This document shows, in pieces, positions 47,499 to 57,375 of a stretch of 64,000 bases of DNA. The notes under the pieces were generated by a model. The model did not search any database and had not been told where the DNA came from. It was given only the letters and a program-made list of their open reading frames with translations. Every line of letters starts with the position of its first letter. The first letter of the stretch is position 1. The position numbers and the translations under genes are program-made. Source of the stretch: Halovivax cerinus (GTDB lineage Archaea > Halobacteriota > Halobacteria > Halobacteriales > Natrialbaceae); the NCBI RefSeq assembly GCF_024498195.1, contig NZ_CP101824.1, positions 1,922,001-1,986,000 on the forward strand. Reading direction: 5' to 3'.

Positions 47499-47912
47499 TC
47501 ACTCCCCGGCGTGGCGGAACGCGTCCTCGACCGTCCCGACCACGCGCTCGAATCGGTCGCGAACCTCGTCCCCGATCGAGTCCAGCGCGGCCGAGTCGGT
47601 GAGCCCGACCAGTTCGGTCGCATCCACTGCGCTCACGGCGATCGATCCCTCGTCGGTTTCGTAGACCGCGACGTTGCAGGGGAGTAACGCCCCGAGCTCG
47701 ATCTCTTCGTCCAGCCCATCGCGAGCGAGCGCCGGATTGCACGCCCCCAGAATTCGGTACTGGCGGAACTCCTCGTCGAGTTTCTTCGCGAACGTCGCTC
47801 GAACGTCGATGTCACAGAGGACACCGAACCCTTCCGATTCGAGCGCCTCGATCGTCTCGTCGACGACGTCGTCGAAGTCACTCTCCACGGTCGTCCGTAT
47901 TGTGTAACCCAT
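47499..47912 (-). CDS. DUF302 domain protein
   Basis: A 137-residue protein of the DUF302 family: FGVLCDIDVRATFAKKL near residue 29, YRILGACNPALA and a conserved CNVAVYE. Two cysteines (in GACNP and PCNV) resemble those conserved in the family. DUF302 proteins often lie beside copper and redox genes; the neighbouring copper module fits this. The biochemical role is unknown. Confidence 0.88.
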   Translation of the reverse strand: MGYTIRTTVESDFDDVVDETIEALESEGFGVLCDIDVRATFAKKLDEEFRQYRILGACNPALARDGLDEEIELGALLPCNVAVYETDEGSIAVSAVDATELVGLTDSAALDSIGDEVRDRFERVVGTVEDAFRHAGE

Positions 47913-48087
47913 GCAATACAATTGTCGGCTGGATGGCTTAACGGTGTGGGTACGGACCCGCCGGTGTGCGACAGACCCCGACTGTCGTGGCGGAGCGGGT
48001 GGGACGACGGTCGCCACCGTACGCTGGATTCCGCCTCGTATTGCCTCGAAACCCACAGTTATGCCGCCGACGCCACTGGTGGCGTCC

Positions 48088-48783
48088 ATGACGTTCAGCG
48101 TCTGCGTTCACGAACCCTACGAGGCCGACGAGGGCTGCGAGCACCACCGGTTCGGCGTCGCGGTGACGACGCGGCTGCCTGCTGTGGGCCGTCTCTGTCC
48201 GTTCGTCACCGAGAACGGAGCCATCGCCACACAGAGTCACGTGAACGTCGATCTCGGTCGCGACGGAATCGCCTACGTCGACGACGGCCTCGCGGTCGAC
48301 GACGCGCTCCCCGCGTTACTCGCGGCAGACGACGGTGCACCACTGCGCCAGCTCCACGGCGTCGACGCCGAGACCACGTTCGTCTTCTCCGGCGACGAGT
48401 GCGGTCCTTGGTACGGACACCTCGATGGCGATCGCTACACCGTGGCCGGCAATCTGCTGGCCGGCGAATCCGTCGTCGAGGCCGTCGCCGAGACCTACGA
48501 GGCCCAGCGTGACGAGGACAGACCGCTCGAGGAACGCCTGATAGACGCCCTCGAGGCGGGTCAGGTCGAAGGCGGTGACAAACGCGAGGGCCTCTCCGTA
48601 CAGAGCGCTGCACTGCTGGTCGAAGATACCGAAGCGTACGAGTTCGACCCCTCGACGCGCGACCTCCGGATCGACGCCAGTCGCCAACCGATCGCAGACC
48701 TCCGGGAGACGTACGAACTCGCCGCCGAGGCCCACGAGACGCTCCTCGAGCGGGTGGCGGAGCGTGACGAGGAGACGCCTTAG
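48088..48783 (+). CDS. DUF1028 family protein
   Basis: A 231-residue protein of the DUF1028 family (Ntn-hydrolase-like in appearance): MTFSVCVHEP at the start, GRLCPFVTENGAIATQSHVN, and CGPWYGHLDGDRYTVAGNLLAG, the most conserved block. In other lineages such proteins contain a nucleophile near the N-terminus; function is not established. An in-frame ATG at 48061 would add nine residues. Confidence 0.85.
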   Translation: MTFSVCVHEPYEADEGCEHHRFGVAVTTRLPAVGRLCPFVTENGAIATQSHVNVDLGRDGIAYVDDGLAVDDALPALLAADDGAPLRQLHGVDAETTFVFSGDECGPWYGHLDGDRYTVAGNLLAGESVVEAVAETYEAQRDEDRPLEERLIDALEAGQVEGGDKREGLSVQSAALLVEDTEAYEFDPSTRDLRIDASRQPIADLRETYELAAEAHETLLERVAERDEETP

Positions 48784-48811
48784 CCGACAGACGGATCGGG
48801 TGTAGCACCGA

Positions 48812-49291
48812 TCACCCGCTGAACGTGTACAGGTCGTCGCCGACGAAGTGAAGCGAGTCGATTACCTTGCCGGAGTCGCCGAGCAGGTCGTCACTATCGA
48901 CGCGCGAGCGACCGACGGCGAGCACCTTCTCGTGGGACTCCTCGGCGATCAGGACGAGATCCCCCTCGGTGACGTCGCCGCGGACGTCGGCGATACCGGG
49001 CCGCATCACGTCGGCGCCGTCGCTGACGAACGAGACGGCGCCGGCGTCGACGATGACGAGCCGATCGGACGGCTCGGTGGCGTTGGCTCCGCGGACGGTC
49101 AGGAACGGCTCCTCGTCGAAGTACGCGACCAGTGGCTCGCCGTCGACGAGGACGACCTCCCAGTCGGAATCTTCGAACTCGACCAGTTCGTAGGCGTCCC
49201 CGTCCAGATCGACGCCGAGACGGTCACCGACGGCCGTCTCGACCGCCGAGACGTCGTCGCTTCGGAGGTGGTGGCGCGATTTCACCTGCAT
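48812..49291 (-). CDS. PUA-domain RNA-binding protein
   Basis: A 159-residue protein whose C-terminal ~80 residues form a PUA domain: FLTVRGANATEPSDRLVIVDAGAVSFVSDGADVMRPGI, then GDLVLIAEESHEKVLAVGR. The N-terminal half resembles the pre-PUA domain of the MCTS1/Tma20 group of archaeal proteins. A role in tRNA or ribosome binding is likely. The start at 49291 gives the family N-terminus. Confidence 0.88.
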   Translation of the reverse strand: MQVKSRHHLRSDDVSAVETAVGDRLGVDLDGDAYELVEFEDSDWEVVLVDGEPLVAYFDEEPFLTVRGANATEPSDRLVIVDAGAVSFVSDGADVMRPGIADVRGDVTEGDLVLIAEESHEKVLAVGRSRVDSDDLLGDSGKVIDSLHFVGDDLYTFSG

Positions 49292-49423
49292 ACTCGCCCC
49301 TTCCGCGCGCGCCCATTTAACGAGTGAGGTTCGCCCCGAACGGAGTGGTTCGCCCCGAATCGGCTCGTCTCGCCGAGCGGGTCTCCGGACGAGCTTTTCG
49401 TCGCTCGGGGTCGAGAGAGGCGT

Positions 49424-50041
49424 ATGGTCGCACTCCTCGGTGGCGACGGCACCGACCGCATCGAGGCGCTGACCGACGGGGTACTCGCCATCGTGCTCAC
49501 GCTGCTCGTCTTGCAGTTCGAGGTGCCGGACGTGGACCCCTCGGCGCTCCCCGGCGCGCTGGCCGACCAGGAGACGCTGGCCGTCAGTTACGTGCTGAGC
49601 TTCGCCATCGTCGGTCTCTACTGGACGATTCACCACAATCTCTTCCGTGATATCGTCGAACACGATCGCCTCCTCCTGTGGCTCAACCTCGGCTTCTTGC
49701 TATCGATCTCCTTTCTCCCGTACCCGACGGAGGTGCTGGGCACGTACGGGACGACGTTCGCCTGGGTCCTGTACGCCGTTAATCTCTCGCTGGTCGGCAT
49801 CACGCTGACCGCCGTCTGGGCGTACGCCGCCCACGCCGGGTTCACGTCCGACCGGATCGACGCCCGTCTCGCTCGCCTGATCACGATTCGCGGGCTCATC
49901 TCGCCGGCGACGTTCGCGCTCTCGATCGCCGTCGCCACCGTGAACCTCTCGCTCGCGTACGTCGTTCCCGCCCTCATTGCGCCGCTTCAACTACTCTGGG
50001 TCCGGTACTACGGGCGCGCGACCGAGGCACTGGAGCGGTGA
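49424..50041 (+). CDS. TMEM175-family potassium channel-like protein
   Basis: A 205-residue protein with six transmembrane helices. The first helix carries RIEALTDGVLAIVLTLLVL, which matches the FSDG-type signature of prokaryotic TMEM175 (DUF1211) channels, with TDG in place of FSDG. Prokaryotic TMEM175 forms tetrameric potassium channels. This would fit potassium accumulation in a salt-in halophile, but selectivity is inferred. Confidence 0.85.
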   Translation: MVALLGGDGTDRIEALTDGVLAIVLTLLVLQFEVPDVDPSALPGALADQETLAVSYVLSFAIVGLYWTIHHNLFRDIVEHDRLLLWLNLGFLLSISFLPYPTEVLGTYGTTFAWVLYAVNLSLVGITLTAVWAYAAHAGFTSDRIDARLARLITIRGLISPATFALSIAVATVNLSLAYVVPALIAPLQLLWVRYYGRATEALER

Positions 50042-50166
50042 GGGTCGAACCGCCACCGGCTCCAGCTGGCCGGTGCTGAATCGCTGCGGAGCGGAAATTG
50101 GTGGGTCGACCGCGTCGGGCAAACCACTATTCCGTCACCCGTGGTAGCCCGGCATCCGACACCCGA

Positions 50167-51507
50167 ATGGCCACCGAGTACGTCTTTATCAGCGACCTTC
50201 ACATGGGTGGCGAGGAGCAACTCACTACGCTCGACTGCGAGGCGGAACTCGTCTCGTTTCTCGCCGACCTCGAAGGACGCGGCGGCGACGTCGAACTGAT
50301 CATCAACGGCGACGCGTTCGGTCTCTGGGAGTACGACGACGTGTCGGACCGGCCCGATACCGCGTCGAGTCCCGCGAAACTCGATCGAGTGATCGAGGAC
50401 CACCCGCGCGTGTTCGAGCAGTTTCGCGCGACCGGCGAGGCGATCGATATCACGCTCATTCCGGGCAACCACGATTACGATCTCGCGTGCTCACAGTCCC
50501 ACGTCGATCGGCTCGCTGCGTACAACATCTCGCTGGAGCCGGCCATCGCCATCACACGGGAGGTGGGTGATGCCCGAATCTGGATCGAACACGGCCAGCA
50601 ACACGACTCGAACAACCGAATGCCGGACTGGGGCAACCCGGACGCGCTGCCGGTCGGGTACTTCGTCGTCCAGCGAATCGTCGACGCCGCGGGCCGCTAC
50701 TCGGATCGTGCCAGGGGCAACTGGCTCCGGGACATCCAGTCGGTCACCCCGATGGAGGAGATCCCGCGCTGGCTCTTCTCGAACTACTTCTACCGGGAGA
50801 TGAGTCCGGTCCTGCGGGCGATCGTCGTCCCGCTGTTGTTGTTCTTCAACATCACGCTGGTGTACCTGGTCGGGACCGTCTTAGAGAGCGTCGGCCTCGT
50901 CCCGCGGTGGCTGTTCACCGACAATCCCGTCGTTCACGCCCTCGGCGTCGCCGACATCGTCCTCGAACTCATCGTCTCCATCAACGTCGTGATCGTCGCG
51001 ATCCTGCTGTTGCTCGCGGTCCCGCTGTGGTTTTTCAGACGGGATCTCAGACACACGCTCGGGCGATTCGGCGTCATGCTGTCCGGCGTTCGCGTCGGCC
51101 AGGGGGACGAACCGTTCCTGAACGCCGCGCACGCTGTCTTCGAGTCGCACCCCGACGTCGCCGTCTACGTTTACGGGCACACCCACCGCGCGTCGCTCAC
51201 CCGGTGGGGCGACCGTGTCGTCGTCAACACCGGCACCTGGTTGAAGAAACTCCAGCACGTCGAGACCTGGTTTTCCCGGTTGCCGGGCGTGTATTACCCG
51301 ACGTTTCGATTAACCGCGGTTCGCATCGTCGCCGAGGACGACCGGATCGTCGTCGAGTTCGACGAGATCGAGCGGGACGACCCGGCGGATCTCACGCGAT
51401 TCCAGCGACTCGTCGCCCGCCACCCGCCGGCGCCGAATCCGATCCCCGACCGAACGGTGGTCGATCCCGACGGTCCCCTCGACGTGCCAGCGGACGATGA
51501 CGACTGA
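50167..51507 (+). CDS. Membrane-anchored metallophosphoesterase
   Basis: A 446-residue calcineurin-like phosphoesterase with ISDLHMGG (residues 7-14), NGDAFGLWE, GNHDYD, and the C-terminal GHTHRA and NTGTW motifs, all metal ligands. Two hydrophobic helices near 215-245 and 275-300 interrupt the domain, so the enzyme is membrane-attached. It resembles UDP-2,3-diacylglucosamine hydrolase-like or polyphosphatase-like proteins; the substrate is not known. Confidence 0.88.
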   Translation: MATEYVFISDLHMGGEEQLTTLDCEAELVSFLADLEGRGGDVELIINGDAFGLWEYDDVSDRPDTASSPAKLDRVIEDHPRVFEQFRATGEAIDITLIPGNHDYDLACSQSHVDRLAAYNISLEPAIAITREVGDARIWIEHGQQHDSNNRMPDWGNPDALPVGYFVVQRIVDAAGRYSDRARGNWLRDIQSVTPMEEIPRWLFSNYFYREMSPVLRAIVVPLLLFFNITLVYLVGTVLESVGLVPRWLFTDNPVVHALGVADIVLELIVSINVVIVAILLLLAVPLWFFRRDLRHTLGRFGVMLSGVRVGQGDEPFLNAAHAVFESHPDVAVYVYGHTHRASLTRWGDRVVVNTGTWLKKLQHVETWFSRLPGVYYPTFRLTAVRIVAEDDRIVVEFDEIERDDPADLTRFQRLVARHPPAPNPIPDRTVVDPDGPLDVPADDDD

Positions 51508-51644
51508 ACGCGACCGAAGCACCGTGCTGTACGGCCGCGGCCGATAGAAGTGCCGACGCGGTGGTCCGGCTCTGACCGGCCGGATGGCCACACGCCGGCT
51601 CCCGGGAAGATGGGCCTCGAAATCGTTGGGCTGCTCGAACGGGT

Positions 51645-52460
51645 CTAGAGGTCGGTTCGGTCGAAGCGCAGGTAGCCGACGAGGGGAAGCAGGACGATCC
51701 AGGCCAGCAGGACGATCGCGGCGAATTCGATGCCAGAACCGCTCCCAGCGAGCGCGATCGACTCGGCGGTCGATTCGGGAAGCGTCCGGACGAAGATCTC
51801 TTCGACGGCCAGGTTCGGCGACAGCGTCAGGACGTACTCCGTCCACCACGGCGAGGTGGCTGGCTGCTCGAACCCATTTAGCAGGTACGCGAGGCCCGAG
51901 GGAACGATTCGCCAGGCGAGGACGAACATGAGGTAGACGCTGAAGGTGGCGACCGAGGCCCACGATGGCGAGCGAACGCTCGCCGAGATGGCGATCCCGG
52001 CGGCCGTGTAGGCCAGTGCGAGCGCGAGCGAGACGAACAGGAACGTCATGTACGCCGCTCCGGGAACCGTCGCTCCCATGAGGACGACGACCATTCCACA
52101 GGCCCAGAGGCCGGCGACGATCACTGTCGCGACGACCAGAAATCGGCCCACGTACCCGCCGAGGACGAGGTCTCGACGGTGGTGGGGAAATCCAAGCAGG
52201 AGTTCCAGCTGGCCGTTGTGCCGGCGCTTGACGATGGTCTCGTAGGAGAGCATGAGCGCGACGGCTGGAATGATGTACGTGCCGAGCATTCCGATCAGCA
52301 TGATCAACTCGTTCGGTGAGCCGAATCCATCGTTCACCGAGTTCGCGTGGATGTAGCCGAGCAGGCCGAACATCGCACCGAACAGGACGACCATTCCGTA
52401 GAGCTGGCGGTTCCGCCGGAGGTCGCCGATCTCCTTCTGGGCGATCAGCGTCCAGCTCAT
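51645..52460 (-). CDS. ABC-2 type transporter permease
   Basis: A 271-residue NosY-type permease with six helices: AQKEIGDLRRNRQLYG at the N-terminus and the cytoplasmic KRRHNGQLELLLGFPHHRRD block. It overlaps the upstream ATPase gene by 4 bp and forms a two-gene exporter operon. The substrate is unknown. Confidence 0.9.
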   Translation of the reverse strand: MSWTLIAQKEIGDLRRNRQLYGMVVLFGAMFGLLGYIHANSVNDGFGSPNELIMLIGMLGTYIIPAVALMLSYETIVKRRHNGQLELLLGFPHHRRDLVLGGYVGRFLVVATVIVAGLWACGMVVVLMGATVPGAAYMTFLFVSLALALAYTAAGIAISASVRSPSWASVATFSVYLMFVLAWRIVPSGLAYLLNGFEQPATSPWWTEYVLTLSPNLAVEEIFVRTLPESTAESIALAGSGSGIEFAAIVLLAWIVLLPLVGYLRFDRTDL

Positions 52461-53503
52461 CGCTCACCCTCCGTGTAGGAGACGAAGAGATCTTCGAGCG
52501 ACGTCTCCTCGGTGGTGAAGTCGCGGATCACCAGGCCGGCGTCACGCAGTTCGTCGAGGACGCCCAGCTTCGCCTCGCGGCGGCAGGTGACGACCAGTTC
52601 GTCTCCGCGCCGGCTGACGGCGTCGACTCCGTCGATCGACTCGACGACGGCGCCTGGTTCGGCGACGGATCGCTGGCCCGGATCCGCGGTCGCTCGTCGG
52701 CTCGACCCCGAGGTCGACGGCCCGACAGTCTCACTGGGAGTTCCAGTCGCCTCCGCCGTCGCGGTGCCACCGGGGCGTCCGGTTGGTTCGGTCGGTTTGG
52801 TCGCATCAGGATCGAGCGTCACGGTCAGTGTGCCCGTTGCGCCGACGCCGTCCCGAAGGCCGTCGATCGTGTCGACGGTGAGCAGTTGGCCGTCGCTCAA
52901 GATTCCGACGCGGTCGGCGACCGCCTCGACCTGTTCTAGGATGTGACTCGAGAAGAACACCGTCGCGCCCCGGTCGCACTCCTCGCGAACGATCTCGCGC
53001 ATCGTCCGGACGCCGTGCGGATCGAGTCCCGTCGACGGTTCGTCGAGGATGAGCAGGTCAGGGTCGCCGACGAGCGCCGTCGCGAGGGTGAGCCGCTGGG
53101 CCATCCCCTTCGAGTAACCCGTCGCCAGGCGATCGGCGGCGTGGGCCACGTCGACGCGTTCGAGCAACTCGTCGGGATCGTCGTCGGCCGCGTTCGCCTC
53201 GATGGCGTACTCGACGTGCTGGCGTCCGGTCATCGTCTCGAAGGGGGCAAAGCCCTCGGGGAGAACGCCGGTCTCGCGTCGGACGGCGACGGGTTCGGTC
53301 GCCACGTCGTGGCCGAGGACCTCGACGTGGCCGTCGGTCGGGTGCGTATAGCGCAGGAGGATATCGATCGTCGTCGACTTGCCGGCCCCGTTCGGGCCGA
53401 GGAAGCCGAAGACCTCGCCGCGCTCGACGGTGAGGTCGATGCCGCGGAGGGCGGCGACGTCACCGTAGGTCTTCGTGACGCCGCTGAGTTGGATGGCGGC
53501 CAT
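52457..53503 (-). CDS. ABC transporter ATP-binding protein with Ser/Thr/Pro-rich insert
   Basis: A 348-residue ATPase: Walker A GPNGAGKST, signature YSKGMAQRLTLA, Walker B LLILDEPSTGLD and FFSSHILEQ. It is clearly homologous to the island ATPase at 25766. The C-terminal regulatory domain is split by a ~55-residue insert of Thr, Pro, Gly and Ser (around residues 232-290). ATG 53503 is chosen; a longer in-frame start exists. Confidence 0.92.
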   Translation of the reverse strand: MAAIQLSGVTKTYGDVAALRGIDLTVERGEVFGFLGPNGAGKSTTIDILLRYTHPTDGHVEVLGHDVATEPVAVRRETGVLPEGFAPFETMTGRQHVEYAIEANAADDDPDELLERVDVAHAADRLATGYSKGMAQRLTLATALVGDPDLLILDEPSTGLDPHGVRTMREIVREECDRGATVFFSSHILEQVEAVADRVGILSDGQLLTVDTIDGLRDGVGATGTLTVTLDPDATKPTEPTGRPGGTATAEATGTPSETVGPSTSGSSRRATADPGQRSVAEPGAVVESIDGVDAVSRRGDELVVTCRREAKLGVLDELRDAGLVIRDFTTEETSLEDLFVSYTEGER

Positions 53504-53610
53504 GGACGGTGGTTTCCGTCCCCAACGTGTAAGCGTTGCCATCAGTCTCTGTCGCCACAGTGAGACAGTGTGAGTCCGGGTCCCGACACGACTTTCACCC
53601 GGTCGCTCCA

Positions 53611-53616
53611 AGGAGG
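53611..53616 (+). promoter_or_regulatory. Strong Shine-Dalgarno before the RNB exonuclease gene
   Basis: AGGAGG lies 4 bp before the ATG at 53621. It decides this start over the upstream in-frame GTG at 53570 and implies a leadered mRNA. Confidence 0.55.
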
Positions 53617-53620
53617 GGCT

Positions 53621-55036
53621 ATGAGCGACGACGAACCGGTCGGCGGGGAGACGCCGGCCGCAGACGACGCCGAGAAAGCGGCCGCCGACGAAGTCGACGA
53701 CGCGGCGACCGCGGACGACGGGACGGCCGAGACCGACGAGGCGGCCGACGCCCAGGCCGAAGCCGGCACGGCCGAGGGGCAGGGTCCCGTCCTGATCGAC
53801 GAGGAGCTGGCCCGTCACCTGGATAACAAACGGGAGGAACTCTTCGAGAAGTTCGAGATCCGCGACGAGTTCCCCGAGGCGGTCAGACAGGAGGCCGAGG
53901 AACTGACGGGTGACGTCCAGGACGACATCGACGAAGCGATCGACGACCGGCGGGACCTGCGCGACCTGCCGACGTGGACGACGGACCCGATCGACGCCCA
54001 GGACTTCGACGACGCCATCTCCGTCGAAGAGCGCGAGGAGGAGTACGTGCTCTGGGTGCACATCGCGGACGTCACACACTACGTCAATCCCGAGACGGCG
54101 ATGTGGGACGAAGCCGTCGAGCGCGGGAACACGGTCTATCTGCCGGGCTACACCATCCACATGCTACCGCCGATCCTCGCCGAATCGGTCTGCTCGCTCG
54201 TTCCCAACGAGGAGCGCTTCGCCCACACGGTCGAGATGCACCTGGACAAGGAGCATCTGGGCTACGAGTCGATCGACATCTACAAGTCCGTCATCGAGTC
54301 CGACGAGCGCCTCACCTACAGTCAGGCCGAGAACAGACTCGACGACCCGGACGCCCCGTTGCACGAGGAGAACGCGCTCGTCTACGAACTCGCCGACCAG
54401 ATGCACGAACAGCGCAAGGAGGACGGTTCACTCGTCCTCAACCCCTCTCGCGATCGGGCCCACACCATCATCGAGGAGTGCATGCTGAAGGCCAACAAGG
54501 CCGTCACGCACACGCTCATGTGGGATCGCGGCGTGGAAGCGATGTACCGCGTCCACCCACAGCCGAGCCCCGACGAATGGTCGAAGGCGCTCCAGGAGAT
54601 CCAGGAATTAGACGGCGTCTCGATCCCCGGCGACAAGTGGGACGACCCGCGAAAGGCCGTCAACGCCACTCTGGAGGAAGCGCCCGGCCGCCAGCTCGAC
54701 AAGATCCAGTGGGCCGTGATGAAGGTGATGCCCCGCGCGAAGTACATGAACGACCCCTTCGGCGGCCACCACGCGCTCAATTTCGAGATCTACGGCCACT
54801 TCACCAGCCCCATCCGCCGACTCTCTGACCTGATCAACCACTGGATCGTCTACCAGAACGACGTTCCGGAGAACCTCGTCGCCCTCTGTGACCGCGCCAG
54901 TGACAAGCAGAAAGACGCCGAACAGTGCGAGCGCGAGTACAAACAGTTCCTCCAGGAGGTCGGCTTAGACCCGATGGCGGTCAACAATCGGGGTATCGAG
55001 GTCGTGGATTCAGCGGACGCTGAGACGACGATCTGA
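53621..55036 (+). CDS. RNase R/RNB-domain 3'-5' exoribonuclease
   Basis: A 471-residue protein. The first ~65 residues are an acidic Ala/Asp/Glu-rich extension; the rest is an RNB catalytic domain with TTDPIDAQDFDDAI, whose aspartates bind magnesium, then VHIADVTHYV and HFTSPIRRLSD, the standard RNB motifs. The cold-shock and S1 domains of bacterial RNase R are absent, as in other haloarchaeal homologues. It probably takes the place of an RNA-degrading exonuclease in mRNA turnover. Confidence 0.92.
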   Translation: MSDDEPVGGETPAADDAEKAAADEVDDAATADDGTAETDEAADAQAEAGTAEGQGPVLIDEELARHLDNKREELFEKFEIRDEFPEAVRQEAEELTGDVQDDIDEAIDDRRDLRDLPTWTTDPIDAQDFDDAISVEEREEEYVLWVHIADVTHYVNPETAMWDEAVERGNTVYLPGYTIHMLPPILAESVCSLVPNEERFAHTVEMHLDKEHLGYESIDIYKSVIESDERLTYSQAENRLDDPDAPLHEENALVYELADQMHEQRKEDGSLVLNPSRDRAHTIIEECMLKANKAVTHTLMWDRGVEAMYRVHPQPSPDEWSKALQEIQELDGVSIPGDKWDDPRKAVNATLEEAPGRQLDKIQWAVMKVMPRAKYMNDPFGGHHALNFEIYGHFTSPIRRLSDLINHWIVYQNDVPENLVALCDRASDKQKDAEQCEREYKQFLQEVGLDPMAVNNRGIEVVDSADAETTI

Positions 55037-55213
55037 CCAGTTTTCGGTATCGGTGTCGTCGCATCGTTCACACGGAGGGTCCCGCGAATGCTGGCGTCTG
55101 GCTGGTCGGTCGGTTGGGGATTCAATCGGTCACTGTCCGTACCGACTCAACGGCCACGCGACCTCGGAGGATGTTTTGCTGCGTGCCCTCCCCGACACCG
55201 GCTTTCTGTTATC

Positions 55214-56647
55214 TCATTTTTCGTTTAAGAACTCATCAATCCCACTCAACAGTCGCTGAATAGTTTCCGCTCCGGTGAACGGGTTCAGGAGGACAACTCG
55301 CAGCCATCGGCTGTCACGATATGTCGGTGCCGATACGAAGATGTCGTGCTCGGAGAGCAGCGTCTGTTGGAGTCGATCGTTCAGGTCGTCGCGCTCCTCC
55401 GGCGGACACCATTCTGGCACCGCCCGGAAGCAGACGAGGTTCAGTTCTGGCTTGCTGGCGAGTTCCAAACTGTCGTGCTCGACGATGCGGTCGCAAATCA
55501 CGGTCGTCAGGCGATAGCCCTCGTCGATCAGCTGTTCGAGTCCGTCACGGCCGAGATGCTGAAAGGTAAGCCAGAGTTTCAGGATTTCTGCCCGTCGTGT
55601 CCCCTGCACGCTCAGTTCGCCGCGATTCGGGATTGCATCGTCGCCACGCATGTACGGGGCCCCGATCCGGAACTCCTCCTGCAGGACGTCGGCGTCCGCG
55701 AACAGCGACATCGCACAGGTCTTGGCGACGTAGCACCACTTCTGGGGGTTGAACGTCACCGAGTCGGCAGCGTCGATTCCATCGAGCCGGTCGCGTTCGG
55801 CGTCTGAGAACACGAGGGCCCCGCCGTAGGCCGCGTCGACGTGGAACCACAGATCGTGTTCGTCGGCGATATCCCGGATCGCTGGGAGCGGGTCGATGTT
55901 CCCCGTTGTCGTTGTCCCGGCTGTCGCGACGATACAGAACGGTGCGTTGCCGTTCCGTTTCGCCCGCTCGATCCGCTGGTCCAGCGCGGCCGGATCCATT
56001 CGAGAGTTGTCGTCCGTCTCGACCGGGATGACGGCCTCGGTCCCGAGTCCGAGCAGCATAGCGGCTTTCTGTAGCGACGTGTGTGCGACCTCCGACGCGA
56101 ACAACACTGGCTTGCGATCGACACCGGCGAGCCCTTTCTTGTGCACGTCGAAGGCTTGATTCCGGGCGACCGAGAGGGCGTGGAGATTCGCCAGACTGCC
56201 GCCGCTTGAAAGCACCCCGCCGGCGTCAGGCCCGAGACCGAATTCGTCGGCGATTTGCTCGGTCAGCTGGACCTCGAGTTCGGAGAACACTGGTGACATC
56301 TCCACGCTCAGCATGTTGTTGTTGACTGCCGATGCGACGAGATCGCCCAACACGGAGACCGTCGTCGGCATCGTGTCCATGTGGCCGATGTATCCGGGAT
56401 GGGCGGGATTCATCGAGTCAGTAACGATCGTCTCGAGGTCGTCGAGCACGTCATCCTGGGACCGTGACGAGTCCGGGATCGTATTCGAGGGGATGGTCGA
56501 CCCCTCCGGCAACGGCGATCGGTTGTCGGCTGCTTCGAGTTGCTCGAGGAGTTGATCGATGACGTCCGCAGCGAGGTCACGGACGGCCGCAGCGTTGCCA
56601 CCGCTCGGATCGATAAATCCCGCTTGCGGAATGGTGGACTGATTCAC
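55214..56647 (-). CDS. Group II PLP-dependent amino-acid decarboxylase
   Basis: A 477-residue fold-type I PLP decarboxylase related to L-2,4-diaminobutyrate, glutamate and aromatic-amino-acid decarboxylases. The PLP lysine is in FNPQKWCYV; FHVDAAYGGAL supplies the aspartate that binds the pyridine nitrogen; GYIGHMDTMPT is the typical N-terminal block. Siderophore genes, which often accompany diaminobutyrate decarboxylase, are not seen here. The substrate is unresolved. Confidence 0.92.
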   Translation of the reverse strand: MNQSTIPQAGFIDPSGGNAAAVRDLAADVIDQLLEQLEAADNRSPLPEGSTIPSNTIPDSSRSQDDVLDDLETIVTDSMNPAHPGYIGHMDTMPTTVSVLGDLVASAVNNNMLSVEMSPVFSELEVQLTEQIADEFGLGPDAGGVLSSGGSLANLHALSVARNQAFDVHKKGLAGVDRKPVLFASEVAHTSLQKAAMLLGLGTEAVIPVETDDNSRMDPAALDQRIERAKRNGNAPFCIVATAGTTTTGNIDPLPAIRDIADEHDLWFHVDAAYGGALVFSDAERDRLDGIDAADSVTFNPQKWCYVAKTCAMSLFADADVLQEEFRIGAPYMRGDDAIPNRGELSVQGTRRAEILKLWLTFQHLGRDGLEQLIDEGYRLTTVICDRIVEHDSLELASKPELNLVCFRAVPEWCPPEERDDLNDRLQQTLLSEHDIFVSAPTYRDSRWLRVVLLNPFTGAETIQRLLSGIDEFLNEK

Positions 56648-56836
56648 GTCTATCCACAGATCCGCAGTGAGTTTGAATATGTGGTCTCGTCGAACGAAAT
56701 TGAGAGCCCCTCCGCAAATCCTGGAGTCCTCTTTCCACGCAGTCGCCGAGGGATCGATCGTACACCCTCGCAGCAGACACCGTCGAACGGTGTGTCAACA
56801 GGGTCGATACGGTCGGCTCGCGGACGAACCCTCCCC

Positions 56837-57124
56837 TCAGCGAAAGCGACCCAACAGCGAAGTGACGCTCGTCGCCTCCGCAGCGATGGCAAATCCGAGC
56901 AGACTCACGCAGGTTCCCCAGACGATACTGGCCGTTCCCGAGTTGGTGAGTGCGAGATCCACACCGCCGAAGACGAAGAACGCGGCAAGAAGCAGATACA
57001 CACCCGTTGCAAGCGTCGCGAGCATCGCATCTTTCGTCGCGGCATAGACAGTGGCGTAGAGTGCCTCCTGGTCGAAACCAGGGGGCATACCACCGTCGGT
57101 GGCCGCTTTCTCTTTCGCGTCCAT
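56837..57124 (-). CDS. Small two-helix membrane protein
   Basis: A 95-residue protein with a hydrophilic N-terminus (about 30 residues) and two transmembrane helices at about 37-57 and 66-85. Several conserved-looking small residues (YAATKDAMLATLATGVYLLL) suggest a real gene of an uncharacterised haloarchaeal family. A TATA-like AT-rich block (TATATACG) lies about 25 bp upstream. Function is unknown. Confidence 0.7.
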   Translation of the reverse strand: MDAKEKAATDGGMPPGFDQEALYATVYAATKDAMLATLATGVYLLLAAFFVFGGVDLALTNSGTASIVWGTCVSLLGFAIAAEATSVTSLLGRFR

Positions 57125-57375
57125 GTCCGTGGTTTTACTGACTACGAATATATACGTTTACCGCCGAGACCGATCTGAAACTAGTTAGTTGGCTCCTCAC
57201 ACTTCCGCGCGTCGACGCCCTCGGCAGTACGAGAATTCAACTCGGTGGCGACCGCCGTCGACCACTCATTTGAACACCGCACAAAACCGACTTCCGTTCG
57301 GACGAGAGTGCGCTGCACACCGTTTTCCGTTGTCGGACGAGTATTGGTCGATACCGGTGGGTGTATGCGTTTGAA